The position numbers and the translations under genes are program-made. From positions 295,459 to 359,458 of the forward strand of contig NZ_LR701493.1 in NCBI RefSeq assembly GCF_902498785.1: a DNA stretch of 64,000 nt, in the 5' to 3' direction. Source of the DNA: Sphingomonas sp. EC-HK361 (GTDB lineage Bacteria > Pseudomonadota > Alphaproteobacteria > Sphingomonadales > Sphingomonadaceae). The notes under the pieces were generated by a model that worked only from the letters and a program-made list of their open reading frames with translations, searched no databases and was not told the DNA's origin. Below are positions 17,974 to 29,416 of the stretch, piece after piece. Position 1 is the stretch's first letter, and every line of letters begins with the position of its first letter.

Positions 17974-19185
17974 TCATCGCATTACGCCCTCAGCCTGCCG
18001 GTCGAGTTCCGCCCGGCTCTTCTTTTCAGCGGCGGTCTTCAGCTGTCCGCACGCCGCGTCGATATCGCGCCCGCGCGGGGTCCGCGTCGGCGCGGAAATC
18101 CCGGCTTCGAAGACGATGTTCGAAAAGGCCCGGATGCGTTCGGGCGTCGAGCATTCATACGGCGCGCCGGGCCAGGGATTGAACGGGATCAGGTTCACCT
18201 TGGCGGGCAGCTTGTACTGCTTGATGAGCCGCACGAGTTCGCGCGCATCGGCATCGCCGTCGTTCTTGTCGCGCAGCATGACATATTCGAACGTGATCCG
18301 CCGCGCATTGTTGGCGCCCGGATAGTCCGCGCACGCCTGGAGCAGCTCCTCGATCCCGTATTTGCGGTTCAAGGGCACGATCTCGTCGCGCACGTCCTTC
18401 GTGACCGCGTGGAGCGAGACCGCGAGGTTCACCCCGATCTCCTCGCCCGCGCGCGCCATCATCGGCACCACGCCCGACGTGGATAGCGTGATCCGCCGCT
18501 TGGAGAGCGCAAGGCCATCGCCGTCCATGACGATCTTCAGCGCATCGCGAACGCTCTCGAAATTATACAGCGGCTCGCCCATCCCCATCATCACGATGTT
18601 GGTGAGCATCCGCCCCTCGGGCGTCGAGGGCCATTCGCCAAGCGAATCGCGCGCGAGCATCACCTGGCCGACGATCTCGCCCGGCGTCAGGTTGCGCACC
18701 AGCCGCATCGTGCCGGTGTGGCAGAAGCGGCAGTTGAGCGTGCAGCCGACCTGGCTCGACACGCACAAAGTCCCCCGATCGGCATCGGGGATGAACACCA
18801 TCTCGTAATCTTGCGCGTCGTCGCTGCGCAGCAGCCACTTGCGTGTCCCGTCGGTCGAAACCTGCGCCTCGACGACCTGTGGCCGGCTGATGACGAAGCG
18901 CTGTTCCAGCCACGGCTGCATCGTCTTCGAGATGTCGGTCATCAGCGAAAAATCGGTGACGCCGCGATTGTAGATCCAGTGCCACAACTGCTTGGCGCGC
19001 AGCTTCGCCTGTTTCGGCTCGAGCTGCGACGTCTCCAGCGCCATGCGCAGGTCGTCCTTCGAGAGTCCGAGCAGATCGATCCGCCCGTCCGAGCGCGGCG
19101 CGAGCGCGCGCGCCACGGGCACGGGGTCGAAATGCCCCGGAATGGGCATGGGTGCGGCCGATCCTGTCTGCATGGCCGGGCACAT
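17974..19185 (-). CDS. rlmN: Dual-specificity 23S rRNA A2503 / tRNA A37 C2-methyltransferase
   Basis: 403 residues. The radical-SAM CxxxCxxC cluster motif is in [12 protein letters not shown]. The C-terminal catalytic Cys that forms the methyl-enzyme intermediate is in DIDAACGQL; the second conserved Cys is that of the cluster region. RlmN adds C2 methyl to A2503 of 23S rRNA and to A37 of some tRNAs. The start may be the internal ATG five codons downstream. The gene is followed by the MpaB gene 52 bases on, in the same direction. Confidence 0.95.
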   Translation of the reverse strand: MCPAMQTGSAAPMPIPGHFDPVPVARALAPRSDGRIDLLGLSKDDLRMALETSQLEPKQAKLRAKQLWHWIYNRGVTDFSLMTDISKTMQPWLEQRFVISRPQVVEAQVSTDGTRKWLLRSDDAQDYEMVFIPDADRGTLCVSSQVGCTLNCRFCHTGTMRLVRNLTPGEIVGQVMLARDSLGEWPSTPEGRMLTNIVMMGMGEPLYNFESVRDALKIVMDGDGLALSKRRITLSTSGVVPMMARAGEEIGVNLAVSLHAVTKDVRDEIVPLNRKYGIEELLQACADYPGANNARRITFEYVMLRDKNDGDADARELVRLIKQYKLPAKVNLIPFNPWPGAPYECSTPERIRAFSNIVFEAGISAPTRTPRGRDIDAACGQLKTAAEKKSRAELDRQAEGVMR

Positions 19186-19230
19186 AGGCGATTTGACATG
19201 AATTTTCTAGCTGCCCCTCACTTATCCCCG

Positions 19231-19341
19231 CTTATCCTGAGGAGAGGCTGAGCGAAGTCGAAGCCTCGTCTCGAAGGACGGTCTGGGCGTGTCCTTCGAG
19301 ACGGGCCTTCGACGAGCTCAGTCCCTCCTCAGGATGAGCGG
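19231..19341. repeat. Palindromic intergenic repeat, family C, copy 1
   Basis: The ends are inverted copies of each other (ATCCTGAGGAG / CTCCTCAGGAT), with inner inverted segments CTGAGCGAAGTCGAAG / CTTCGACGAGCTCAG and CGTCTCGAAGGAC / GTCCTTCGAGACG. It lies between the rlmN start region and the 3' end of the 19358 gene. Related copies are at 32839-32905 and, as a fragment inside a gene, at 54990-55011. Confidence 0.8.
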
Positions 19342-19357
19342 AGTTGAAGTGGTTGAA

Positions 19358-19831
19358 TTACCTGCGAGCGCAGCCCAGCGCCGCCGCGTCGATCGCGGTC
19401 GCGGCGCCGGCCAGCGCGTAGGTATCCGCGAAGGGCGTCCCCCGATCGCTGACCGCAGCCACGCTCATGCTGCGCGCGCCGCGCATCGCCGCCACGATCG
19501 CGCGGTCGGTCTGCGCGTCGGGCGCCCAGGCGGCAGCATCGCCGCCCGACAGCGTGAAGCGGCGATCATCGATCGAGAGCGTCACCGGTACGGCGAGGTT
19601 GCGCGCGGTCGACAGGCGCACGAACAGCGCGCTGCGGTTGCTTCGCCCGAAATGGCTGGCCACGCTCGCAAAGGGACGCAGCCGGGTCGAGGCACCGGCC
19701 CGCACCGGCGCCGCGATCGCAAAGCAGCGCGTGGGGCCTTGATCGCGAAACGCCGCCCAGCTTTCATACACGCCGAGCGTCACGCGGCCGGGCGGCGCAA
19801 TCGCCAGCAACAGCGCGAGCAGCGCGATCAC
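19358..19831 (-). CDS. Secreted protein of unknown function, possibly IalB-like
   Basis: 157 residues from the GTG at 19831. The N-terminus is a signal peptide (ALLALLLAIAPPG). The mature part has two cysteines (RCFAIAAP and the C-terminal LGCARR), which could form a disulfide, and a predicted all-beta pattern. The VYESWAAFRD...CFAIA order faintly recalls invasion-associated locus B proteins, but I am not sure. The GTG overlaps the stop of the histidine phosphatase gene, so it is coupled to it. Confidence 0.6.
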   Translation of the reverse strand: MIALLALLLAIAPPGRVTLGVYESWAAFRDQGPTRCFAIAAPVRAGASTRLRPFASVASHFGRSNRSALFVRLSTARNLAVPVTLSIDDRRFTLSGGDAAAWAPDAQTDRAIVAAMRGARSMSVAAVSDRGTPFADTYALAGAATAIDAAALGCARR

Positions 19832-20484
19832 GCCGGTGCGTAGCCCGTGCCGCGGTGGATCAGATGCTCGACGCCGCGCGCGACCATCGTCACCGATCCC
19901 TGCGGCATCCCCGCCATGACCGGCGCACCGGCCCAGCCATCGATGGCGGCCCCCGTCATCACCCCGCGCATCACCCGGCTGGAAATGCCGTGCATGATGA
20001 CCAGCCGGTCGCCTTCGTCCTCGCCCGTGTCGGCGAGCCAGCCGCTCACCCGCGCCGCGATGGCGGGATAATCCTCGCCGTCTGGGGCGGGCACCAGCAG
20101 CCCGCCGTCGTGGACGACGGGGCCGACTTCGTCGATCACATCGGCGTAATAGCGCCCGCCCCACGCGCCCATGCCGATCTCGCTGAGCCGTGCGTCAGTG
20201 CGCACCGCGTGCCAGTCGAGCCCGAGATGTTCCGCGATGACCGCCATCGTCTGCAGCGCGCGGCCCGTGGGCGAGGCCCACAGCGTCAGCGCGGGCGATG
20301 CGCCGAGCGCCTCGCGCAACGCGGCGCCCATTTCCTCCGCCTGTGCGAAACCCGCGCGCGTGAGCGGTGTATGCGGGTGGTCGCCCTGCAACCGCCGTGC
20401 GGCGTTGAACACCGTTTCGCCGTGCCGCGCGACGAAATCGCGCCCTTTTCGCGCCGCAGATGCCTTGGAATCCATTGCCGTCAT
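19828..20484 (-). CDS. Histidine phosphatase superfamily protein
   Basis: 218 residues. The catalytic motif is ARHGET (phospho-His acceptor) near residue 20, with the second His in LVIMHGISSR and the conserved Arg and Glu between them. This is the phosphoglycerate-mutase-like phosphatase fold. The substrate cannot be inferred. It precedes and overlaps the secreted-protein gene. A second in-frame ATG three codons in is an equally plausible start. Confidence 0.85.
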   Translation of the reverse strand: MTAMDSKASAARKGRDFVARHGETVFNAARRLQGDHPHTPLTRAGFAQAEEMGAALREALGASPALTLWASPTGRALQTMAVIAEHLGLDWHAVRTDARLSEIGMGAWGGRYYADVIDEVGPVVHDGGLLVPAPDGEDYPAIAARVSGWLADTGEDEGDRLVIMHGISSRVMRGVMTGAAIDGWAGAPVMAGMPQGSVTMVARGVEHLIHRGTGYAPA

Positions 20485-20612
20485 TTCAACCCCGTGTGGC
20501 GCAAAAGCAACGGATTTCCGTGTTTATCTGGGGTTCATGCAACGTCTCGCTGCTTCGGCCATTGGCGCCGTCCCTGCCTCGTTTCGGCAGGAACGTATCG
20601 ATGGAGTATCCC

Positions 20613-21269
20613 ATGCGTAAGATCACCGCCGCCCTGCTGCTCGCCACCGCTACCGCCGCAACCCCTGCCCTCGCGCAGGAGGTGAACCCCACCTTCACCG
20701 GCCCGCGCGTCGAAGGCACGATCGGTTACGACCATGTCGGCGCCGGCTCGTCGGTCAACAACAATAACGGCCAGGACGATCAGTCGATCGACGGCCTGCT
20801 CTATGGTGGCGGCATCGGCTACGACATCGCCACGTCGAGCGGCATCGTGCTGGGTGCAGAAGCGGAGATCACCGGATCGACCGCCAAGAGCCAGCGCCGC
20901 GACTATACCGCCGATTTCGGCTTCGGCCGGGTGAAGCAGGGGCGCGACCTCTATGTCGGCGCGCGCGCCGGTGTGCTCGTCAGCCCGACGACGATGGTCT
21001 ATGCCAAGGGCGGCTACACCAACGCCCGCCTGAACGTACTCGCGGGCGACACCCAGCAGACGACCGATACCGACTTCAACCTTGACGGCTGGCGCGCCGG
21101 TGCGGGCGTCGAGCATGCGGTCGGCGAGCACAGCTACATCAAGGCCGAATATCGCTATTCGAACTACGGCCGCGGCGCGGTCGATTATGCGAACGGCGCG
21201 CAGAGCAGCAAGTTCGACATCGATACCGACAAGCATCAGGCAGTGGTCAGCTACGGCTTCCGCTTCTGA
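20613..21269 (+). CDS. Outer-membrane beta-barrel protein (OmpA/opacity-like porin fold)
   Basis: 218 residues from the ATG at 20613, which has GGAG seven bases before it. A signal peptide is cleaved after ATPALA. The mature part is a small eight-strand barrel: alternating aromatic residues, Gly-Tyr-rich turns, an EYRYSNYG strand and a C-terminal SYGFRF ending in Phe, the outer-membrane insertion signal. It resembles the sphingomonad opacity/OMP_b-brl proteins. Followed by a strong terminator at 21371, so it is probably monocistronic and well expressed. Confidence 0.85.
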   Translation: MRKITAALLLATATAATPALAQEVNPTFTGPRVEGTIGYDHVGAGSSVNNNNGQDDQSIDGLLYGGGIGYDIATSSGIVLGAEAEITGSTAKSQRRDYTADFGFGRVKQGRDLYVGARAGVLVSPTTMVYAKGGYTNARLNVLAGDTQQTTDTDFNLDGWRAGAGVEHAVGEHSYIKAEYRYSNYGRGAVDYANGAQSSKFDIDTDKHQAVVSYGFRF

Positions 21270-21370
21270 GTTTGCCCGCGGGGCACACCGTTCCGCGCGT
21301 AGATGAGGTGGCTGGTCGGGCGTCCCAACGGACAGCACCGATAACGTCCGACATAACAATCCACCGAAAA

Positions 21371-21403
21371 GAAGGGCCGGGGCGCTTGCTCCGGCCCTTT
21401 CTC
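21371..21403 (+). terminator. Intrinsic terminator after the beta-barrel gene
   Basis: AGGGCCGG ... CCGGCCCT stem with an 8 to 10 base loop, then TTTCTCTTT. It lies about 100 bases after the porin-like gene and 64 bases before dnaN, so it separates the two transcripts. Confidence 0.8.
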
Positions 21404-21466
21404 TTTGGCTAGGACCACTCGGGAGTTGCCCCCGGCTTGAGTCCGGCTGGGCCGGGGGACGATGTG

Positions 21467-22582
21467 ATGAAGGCGACGATCGAACGCGCGACGCTCCTGA
21501 AGGGGCTGAGCCATGTCCAGTCGGTGGTGGAGCGCCGCAACACCATCCCGATCCTGTCGAACGTTTTGCTGGAAGCCACGGCCGAGGGCGCGCTGAAGTT
21601 GATGGCGACCGATCTCGATCTGCAGATCAACGAGCAGGTCGCCGCCGCGGTCGACCAGCCGGGATCGACGACCGTCTCCGCCCACACCCTGTTCGACATC
21701 GCGCGCAAGCTGCCCGAGGGCGCGCAGGTCTCGCTGAGCGCCGCGGAAGGCCGGATGGCGATCGTCGCCGGCCGTGCGCGCTTCTCGCTCGGCACCCTGC
21801 CGCGCGACGACTTCCCGGTCATCGCGGAAGGCGAACTGCCAACCCAGTTCGAGCTGCCCGCCGAGACGTTGAAGCAGATCATCGACAAGACGCGGTTTGC
21901 GATCTCGACCGAGGAGACGCGTTACTACCTGAACGGGATCTTCCTTCATGTCGCAGATGACGGATCGCAGCCGGTCCTGAAGGCCGCCGCGACCGACGGC
22001 CACCGCCTCGCCCGCGTGACGATGCCGCGCCCTGACGGCGCCGAGGGGATGCCCGACGTCATCGTACCGCGGAAATGCGTCGCGGAACTCAGGAAGCTGC
22101 TCGACGAGATCGACGGGTCCGTCGGTGTCTCGCTTTCCGCGACCAAGATCCGCTTCGATCTCGGCCAGGCGATCCTGACCTCGAAGCTCATCGACGGCAC
22201 CTTCCCCGACTACAGCCGCGTCATCCCGACCGGCAACGACAAGATCCTGAAGCTCGACCCCGTCAGCTTCATGCAAGGCGTCGACCGCGTCTCCACGATC
22301 GCGACCGAAAAGACCCGCGCGGTGAAGATGGCGCTCGATCGCGACAAGATCACGCTGTCGGTGACTTCGCCGGAGAACGGCACCGCGGCGGAGGAAGTTC
22401 CCGGCGACTACACCGCGCTGCCGTTCGAGATCGGCTTCAACAGCCGGTATCTCATGGACATCCTCGGCCAGATCGAGGGCGATTCGGTCGAAGTCCATTT
22501 GGCCGATGCCGCCGCACCGACGCTGATCCGCGAAAACGACAAGGCGGTCGCGCTCTATGTGCTGATGCCGATGCGGGTGTAA
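21467..22582 (+). CDS. dnaN: DNA polymerase III beta subunit (sliding clamp)
   Basis: 371 residues from the ATG at 21467; MKATIERATLLKGLSHVQSV is the canonical alphaproteobacterial start. The three clamp domains are recognisable, with RRNTIPILSNV in the first, TRYYLNGIFLH and TDGHRLA in the second, and the C-terminal LYVLMPMRV. The clamp dimer rings DNA and tethers polymerases and repair proteins. It is not next to dnaA or recF here, as is common in this class of bacteria. Confidence 0.97.
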   Translation: MKATIERATLLKGLSHVQSVVERRNTIPILSNVLLEATAEGALKLMATDLDLQINEQVAAAVDQPGSTTVSAHTLFDIARKLPEGAQVSLSAAEGRMAIVAGRARFSLGTLPRDDFPVIAEGELPTQFELPAETLKQIIDKTRFAISTEETRYYLNGIFLHVADDGSQPVLKAAATDGHRLARVTMPRPDGAEGMPDVIVPRKCVAELRKLLDEIDGSVGVSLSATKIRFDLGQAILTSKLIDGTFPDYSRVIPTGNDKILKLDPVSFMQGVDRVSTIATEKTRAVKMALDRDKITLSVTSPENGTAAEEVPGDYTALPFEIGFNSRYLMDILGQIEGDSVEVHLADAAAPTLIRENDKAVALYVLMPMRV

Positions 22583-22710
22583 GGCGACCGCGCCCGAGGT
22601 AAGGCGCGGTCAAACCGGCAGATCATTGAAGCAGCCCGGTCCCCGCGATTCGCGGCGGCCTCTGGCGCGCTGGATGCAGGCGCGTTTTACCACTTGGCCT
22701 GCAAGATTGA

Positions 22711-22745
22711 CCTGCAACCTCCCTGATATCGAGGGAGGTTGCAGG
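22711..22745. terminator. Long perfect hairpin between dnaN and a TonB receptor
   Basis: CCTGCAACCTCCCT and its exact complement AGGGAGGTTGCAGG flank a 7-base loop, a 14-bp stem. It lies between convergent genes. Neither side has a clear T-run, so it may act as a Rho-independent-like block in both directions or protect mRNA 3' ends rather than terminate alone. Confidence 0.5.
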
Positions 22746-22758
22746 GTCGGCGCCCGCC

Positions 22759-25572
<2,814 letters not shown>

Positions 25573-25802
25573 GCATGCTCTCCCGTTTCGAATTATCGGT
25601 ATCGGGAGCGCGATTAGAAGCGCAGGCGTGCGCGTCTAGGTTTTTCGGGCGTCACCGCCGATTTTCGAAGACGAGTGTCGCAGCTTTGCAACAATGGGTC
25701 CGCCGCAGACCTTTGGGCAAGAATCGTCTGACGCTACGGAAATCGCGGCGCGCGCAGGGTTTGCCGCCATCGGGCGGGCGCCCAGCGCGCGCATCACGCG
25801 AA

Positions 25803-26348
25803 TTATTTCGGCGAGAGCACCATCAGCATCTGGCGGCCTTCCATGCGCGGATAGGCCTCGACCTTGGCGACCTCGGCGGTTTCCTCCGCGACGCGCTGAA
25901 GCACCGCCATGCCGAGCTGGCCGTGGCTCAATTCGCGCCCGCGAAAGCGCATCGTGACCTTCACCTTGTCGCCGTCACCGATGAACTCGACGACCTTCTT
26001 CATCTTGGTGTCGTAGTCGTGATCGTCGATGTTCGGACGCATCTTGATCTCCTTGATCTCCTGCGTCTTCTGGCTCTTGCGGGCGAGGTTCGCCTTCTTC
26101 TGCGCCTCGTATTTGAACTTGCCGACATCGAGGAACTTGGCGACCGGCGGGTCTGCGTTGGGCGACACCTCGACCAGGTCGAGCCCGAGTTCCTTCGCCT
26201 GCTCCATCGCCTCACGCGTGTACATCACGCCGAGATTCTCGCCCTCATGGTCGATCACGCGGACCTTGGGGCTCTGAATCCATTCGTTGAAGCGGGGGCC
26301 GTTCATCGGCGGCGCCTGGTTGGGCCGGCGCATCATGGGAGGGGGTAT
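25803..26348 (-). CDS. infC: Translation initiation factor IF-3
   Basis: 181 residues if translation starts at an ATA codon at 26348. The body is complete IF-3: N-domain with [19 protein letters not shown], lysine-rich linker ([20 protein letters not shown]) and C-domain with [13 protein letters not shown] and [10 protein letters not shown]-3 binds the 30S subunit and rejects non-canonical start codons. The only good ribosome site (AGGAG, 26357-26361) is 8 bases before ATA but 20 before the first ATG at 26336. Rare starts are the known autoregulation device of infC. thrS lies upstream, as in many bacteria. Confidence 0.95.
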   Translation of the reverse strand: MPPPMMRRPNQAPPMNGPRFNEWIQSPKVRVIDHEGENLGVMYTREAMEQAKELGLDLVEVSPNADPPVAKFLDVGKFKYEAQKKANLARKSQKTQEIKEIKMRPNIDDHDYDTKMKKVVEFIGDGDKVKVTMRFRGRELSHGQLGMAVLQRVAEETAEVAKVEAYPRMEGRQMLMVLSPK

Positions 26349-26361
26349 GGGGTATGCTCCT
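26346..26361 (-). promoter_or_regulatory. infC ribosome binding site with probable AUA start
   Basis: AGGAG followed after 8 bases by ATA in frame with IF-3; the two in-frame ATGs come 4 and 5 codons later and have no ribosome site of their own. An AUA start would make infC translation sensitive to IF-3 level, as AUU does in E. coli. Confidence 0.6.
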
Positions 26362-26433
26362 GTCGTGATTACAGAAAATATTTCGAGTCACTATATAGGT
26401 GAAACGCGACGATCTTGAAAGGTGCGCCGCGTC

Positions 26434-28458
26434 TCAGCTGAGGTCTGGCGGGGTCGCCTCAGTGGTCAGCGCCGCCACGATCTCGTCCAGCGTCACGATC
26501 TGCTGGCCATCGGACCCGAGCCGGCGGACCGCGACCTTGCCCTCCTCCGCCTCGCGCTTGCCGACGACGAGCAGCGCCGGAACCTTGGCAAGGCTGTGCT
26601 CGCGCACCTTGTAATTGATCTTCTCGTTCCGGAGATCGGTCTCGACGCGGATGCCCGCCTTGCGGAGCGTGTCGGCGACGTGGCGGGCGTAATCGTCCGC
26701 ATCGGATACGATCGTCGCGACGACCGCCTGCACCGGCGCCAGCCACATCGGGAATCGGCCGGCATGATGTTCGATCAGGATGCCGATGAAGCGTTCGAAC
26801 GTGCCGAGGATCGCGCGGTGCAGCATCACCGGGCGGTGCCGCTCACCATCCTCGCCCACATAGGACGCGTCGAGCCGATCGGGGAGCACCCGGTCCGACT
26901 GGATCGTGCCGACCTGCCAGGTGCGGCCGATCGCATCGGTCAGGTGGAACTCCAGCTTCGGCGCGTAGAAGGCGCCCTCGCCGGGCAATTCCTCGAACCT
27001 GTCCTTGATCGTCTGGGACAGCGACGAGGTGCGCACGGCGACGCGCAATTCCTCTTCGGCCGTGTCCCACATGTCGTCGGAGCCGAAGCGCTTGTCGGGA
27101 CGCAGCGCCAGCTTCACCGCATAGTCGGTGAAGCCGAGATCCCGATACACGCTGTCGAGCAGCTCGCAGAATTTGCGGACCTCCTCGATCACCTGATCCT
27201 CGCGCACGAAGATGTGCGCATCGTCCTGGGTGAACTGGCGCACCCGCATGATGCCGTGGAGCGCGCCGTGGGGTTCGTTCCGGTGGCAGCAGCCGAACTC
27301 GGCCATGCGAATCGGCAGGTCGCGGTAGCTCTTGATACCCTGCTTGAAGATGAGAACATGCGCCGGGCAGTTCATCGGCTTCAGCGCCATCAGGTCCGCG
27401 TCGCCCGAAAGGATCGCGCCCTCGTCCTCCACGTTCGGCACCTCGTCGGGTACCACGAACATGTTCTCGCGGTATTTGCCCCAGTGGCCGGACTGCTCCC
27501 ACTGGCGCGCGTCCATCAGCTGCGGCGTCTTGACCTCGGCATAGTCCGCCGCATCGAGACGGCGGCGCATATAAGCCTCGAGGCTGCGCCAGAGGATGAA
27601 GCCGTTGGGGTGCCAGAACACCGACCCCTGCGCTTCCGACTGGAGGTGGAACAGGTCCATCTCCTGCCCGATCTTGCGGTGATCGCGCTTCGCGGCTTCC
27701 TCGAGCATCGTCAGGTGCGCGTCGAGCTGCTTCCTGGAAAGCCAGCCGGTGCCGTAGATGCGGCTGAGCATCGCGTTCTTCTGGTCGCCTCGCCAATAGG
27801 CGCCGGAGACGCGCGTGAGCCTGAACGCCTGCGGGTCGAGTTTGCCGGTGGAGGCGAGATGGGGGCCGCGGCACATGTCGAGCCACGCGTCGTCGCCCTT
27901 GCCCGCACGGTACACGGTCAGCTCCTCGCTGTCCGGAAGCTCGGCCGCCCACTCGGCCTTGAACATCTCGCCCTGTTTCTGCCAGCGCGCGATCAGCTGC
28001 TCGCGCGTCCAGACCTCGCGGATCAGCGGCTCGTCCTTCGCGATGATCTCGCGCATCTTCGCCTCGATCGCGGGCAGGTCCTCTTCGGTGAAGGGGCCGT
28101 GATCGGGCGCCGGGGCGAAGTCGTAATAGAAGCCGTCGTCGGTCGCGGGGCCGAAGGTGATCTGCGTGCCGGGGAACAGCGCCTGCACCGCCTCCGCCAG
28201 CACATGCGCATAATCGTGGCGCGCGAGCTCCAGCGCATCCGCCTCGTCGCGCGCCGTGACGAGGGCGAGGCTGGTGTCGCCATCGAACGGCCGGTTCAGG
28301 TCGCGCACCTCGCCATCGATCCTCGCGGCGAGCGCCGCCTTGGCGAGACCCGGGCCGATCGCCGCCGCCACATCCGCCGGGGTGGTTCCGGGCGCGACTT
28401 CACGGACGGACCCGTCGGGAAGCGTGATGCGGAACAACTCGGCCATTTGGGCGGACAT
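26434..28458 (-). CDS. thrS: Threonyl-tRNA synthetase
   Basis: 674 residues from the ATG at 28458, which has AGGAA about 8 bases upstream; a longer frame begins at 28503. Domains in order: TGS (about 1-65), SAD editing domain with [10 protein letters not shown], class II core with motif 2 [15 protein letters not shown] and zinc/Thr site including MNCPAHV, and anticodon-binding domain from about 575. It charges tRNA-Thr and edits Ser-tRNA-Thr. infC follows 85 bases downstream in the same direction. Confidence 0.97.
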   Translation of the reverse strand: MSAQMAELFRITLPDGSVREVAPGTTPADVAAAIGPGLAKAALAARIDGEVRDLNRPFDGDTSLALVTARDEADALELARHDYAHVLAEAVQALFPGTQITFGPATDDGFYYDFAPAPDHGPFTEEDLPAIEAKMREIIAKDEPLIREVWTREQLIARWQKQGEMFKAEWAAELPDSEELTVYRAGKGDDAWLDMCRGPHLASTGKLDPQAFRLTRVSGAYWRGDQKNAMLSRIYGTGWLSRKQLDAHLTMLEEAAKRDHRKIGQEMDLFHLQSEAQGSVFWHPNGFILWRSLEAYMRRRLDAADYAEVKTPQLMDARQWEQSGHWGKYRENMFVVPDEVPNVEDEGAILSGDADLMALKPMNCPAHVLIFKQGIKSYRDLPIRMAEFGCCHRNEPHGALHGIMRVRQFTQDDAHIFVREDQVIEEVRKFCELLDSVYRDLGFTDYAVKLALRPDKRFGSDDMWDTAEEELRVAVRTSSLSQTIKDRFEELPGEGAFYAPKLEFHLTDAIGRTWQVGTIQSDRVLPDRLDASYVGEDGERHRPVMLHRAILGTFERFIGILIEHHAGRFPMWLAPVQAVVATIVSDADDYARHVADTLRKAGIRVETDLRNEKINYKVREHSLAKVPALLVVGKREAEEGKVAVRRLGSDGQQIVTLDEIVAALTTEATPPDLS

Positions 28459-28535
28459 GGAGTGCTTTCCTGCGCGTAGGGAGGGATATCGGAAGCGCGG
28501 CAATACAGCGAAGCGGGCGCGCGCGAAACCCCGCG

Positions 28536-29351
28536 TCAGATCATGCCGAACGGCACCACATGGTTCGCCTGGCTATGCCCCACCTCCGCGCGGCCGAGAT
28601 AGGGCACGCCCATTTCGCCGCACCAGCGGGTCATCATATATTCCAGCGTCTCCCCCCATTCGGGTTCGTTGGGCTTGATCGCGGTGACCGCGCCCAGCCG
28701 GACGCCGGCGATGCCCCGCAACTGGGTGGCGTTCGCCATGTGGAACAGCATCCGGTCGATCGCATACATCGCCTCGGACACCTCCTCGACGATGAGGACA
28801 TGGTTCTTGAGATCGGGCAGCCACGGCGTGCCGATGATCGCGGTGAGGATCGAGAGGTTGAGGCACACCGAAGGCTTGCCGCCCAGCCCGGGTTCCAGCC
28901 CCTGCCGGTCGCCGCGCGCGAGCCAGCCGAGCGTTCGCGCCACCGTCTCGTCGCCCTTTGTGCGGTTGATATCGGTGACCATCGGCCCGTGGGTCGGGCG
29001 CCCGATCCGCCTGGCATAGAGCGCGGCGAGGAGGAACCCCATGTCCGAATAGCCGACATAGGCCTTGTGACGCGCCGCCGGCCCCAGCTTCGGGATCGCC
29101 TCGGCCAGAATGCGGTTCGAGCCATAGCCGCCGCGGCCGAACCAGATCGCATCGAAGCTGGCGTCGTTGGCGAATTCGAGGAAGGCGGACGCGCGCAGCG
29201 CATCGGAGCCAGCGAAATGCCCGTCAACCGCGAAACATTGCGGGTGGAAGACGAGATCGATCTCTGGGTAGGCGACCGCGGCGAAAGCCGATGCGGGGGC
29301 CACCATGTCCGGGTTGCCCAGGCTGGCAGGCGATACGACCCCGATCTTCAT
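28536..29351 (-). CDS. LD-carboxypeptidase (peptidase S66)
   Basis: 271 residues from the ATG at 29351. The S66 features are present: IGVVSPAS strand, [11 protein letters not shown] loop, nucleophile Ser in [10 protein letters not shown], Glu in VLIVEEVSE and His in [13 protein letters not shown]. LdcA enzymes remove the terminal D-Ala from murein tetrapeptides in the cytoplasm during cell-wall recycling. It has no signal peptide, fitting this. It is divergent from a Mur ligase that would use the resulting tripeptide, with 65 bases between starts. Confidence 0.88.
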   Translation of the reverse strand: MKIGVVSPASLGNPDMVAPASAFAAVAYPEIDLVFHPQCFAVDGHFAGSDALRASAFLEFANDASFDAIWFGRGGYGSNRILAEAIPKLGPAARHKAYVGYSDMGFLLAALYARRIGRPTHGPMVTDINRTKGDETVARTLGWLARGDRQGLEPGLGGKPSVCLNLSILTAIIGTPWLPDLKNHVLIVEEVSEAMYAIDRMLFHMANATQLRGIAGVRLGAVTAIKPNEPEWGETLEYMMTRWCGEMGVPYLGRAEVGHSQANHVVPFGMI

Positions 29352-29416
29352 GCAATTCCCCTCATCGGCGCCGCGGTGCTGTTGCTCCGGCGCGCGGTGC
29401 GGGATAGCGCGCTGCC

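Noticed and set aside
25573-25802. Possible small gene between the TonB receptor and infC
   Set aside because: The only frame of note overlaps infC antisense and has no ribosome site; the stretch probably carries the receptor promoter.
26422-28479. 685-codon plus-strand frame opposite thrS
   Set aside because: Shadow frame of a highly conserved synthetase.
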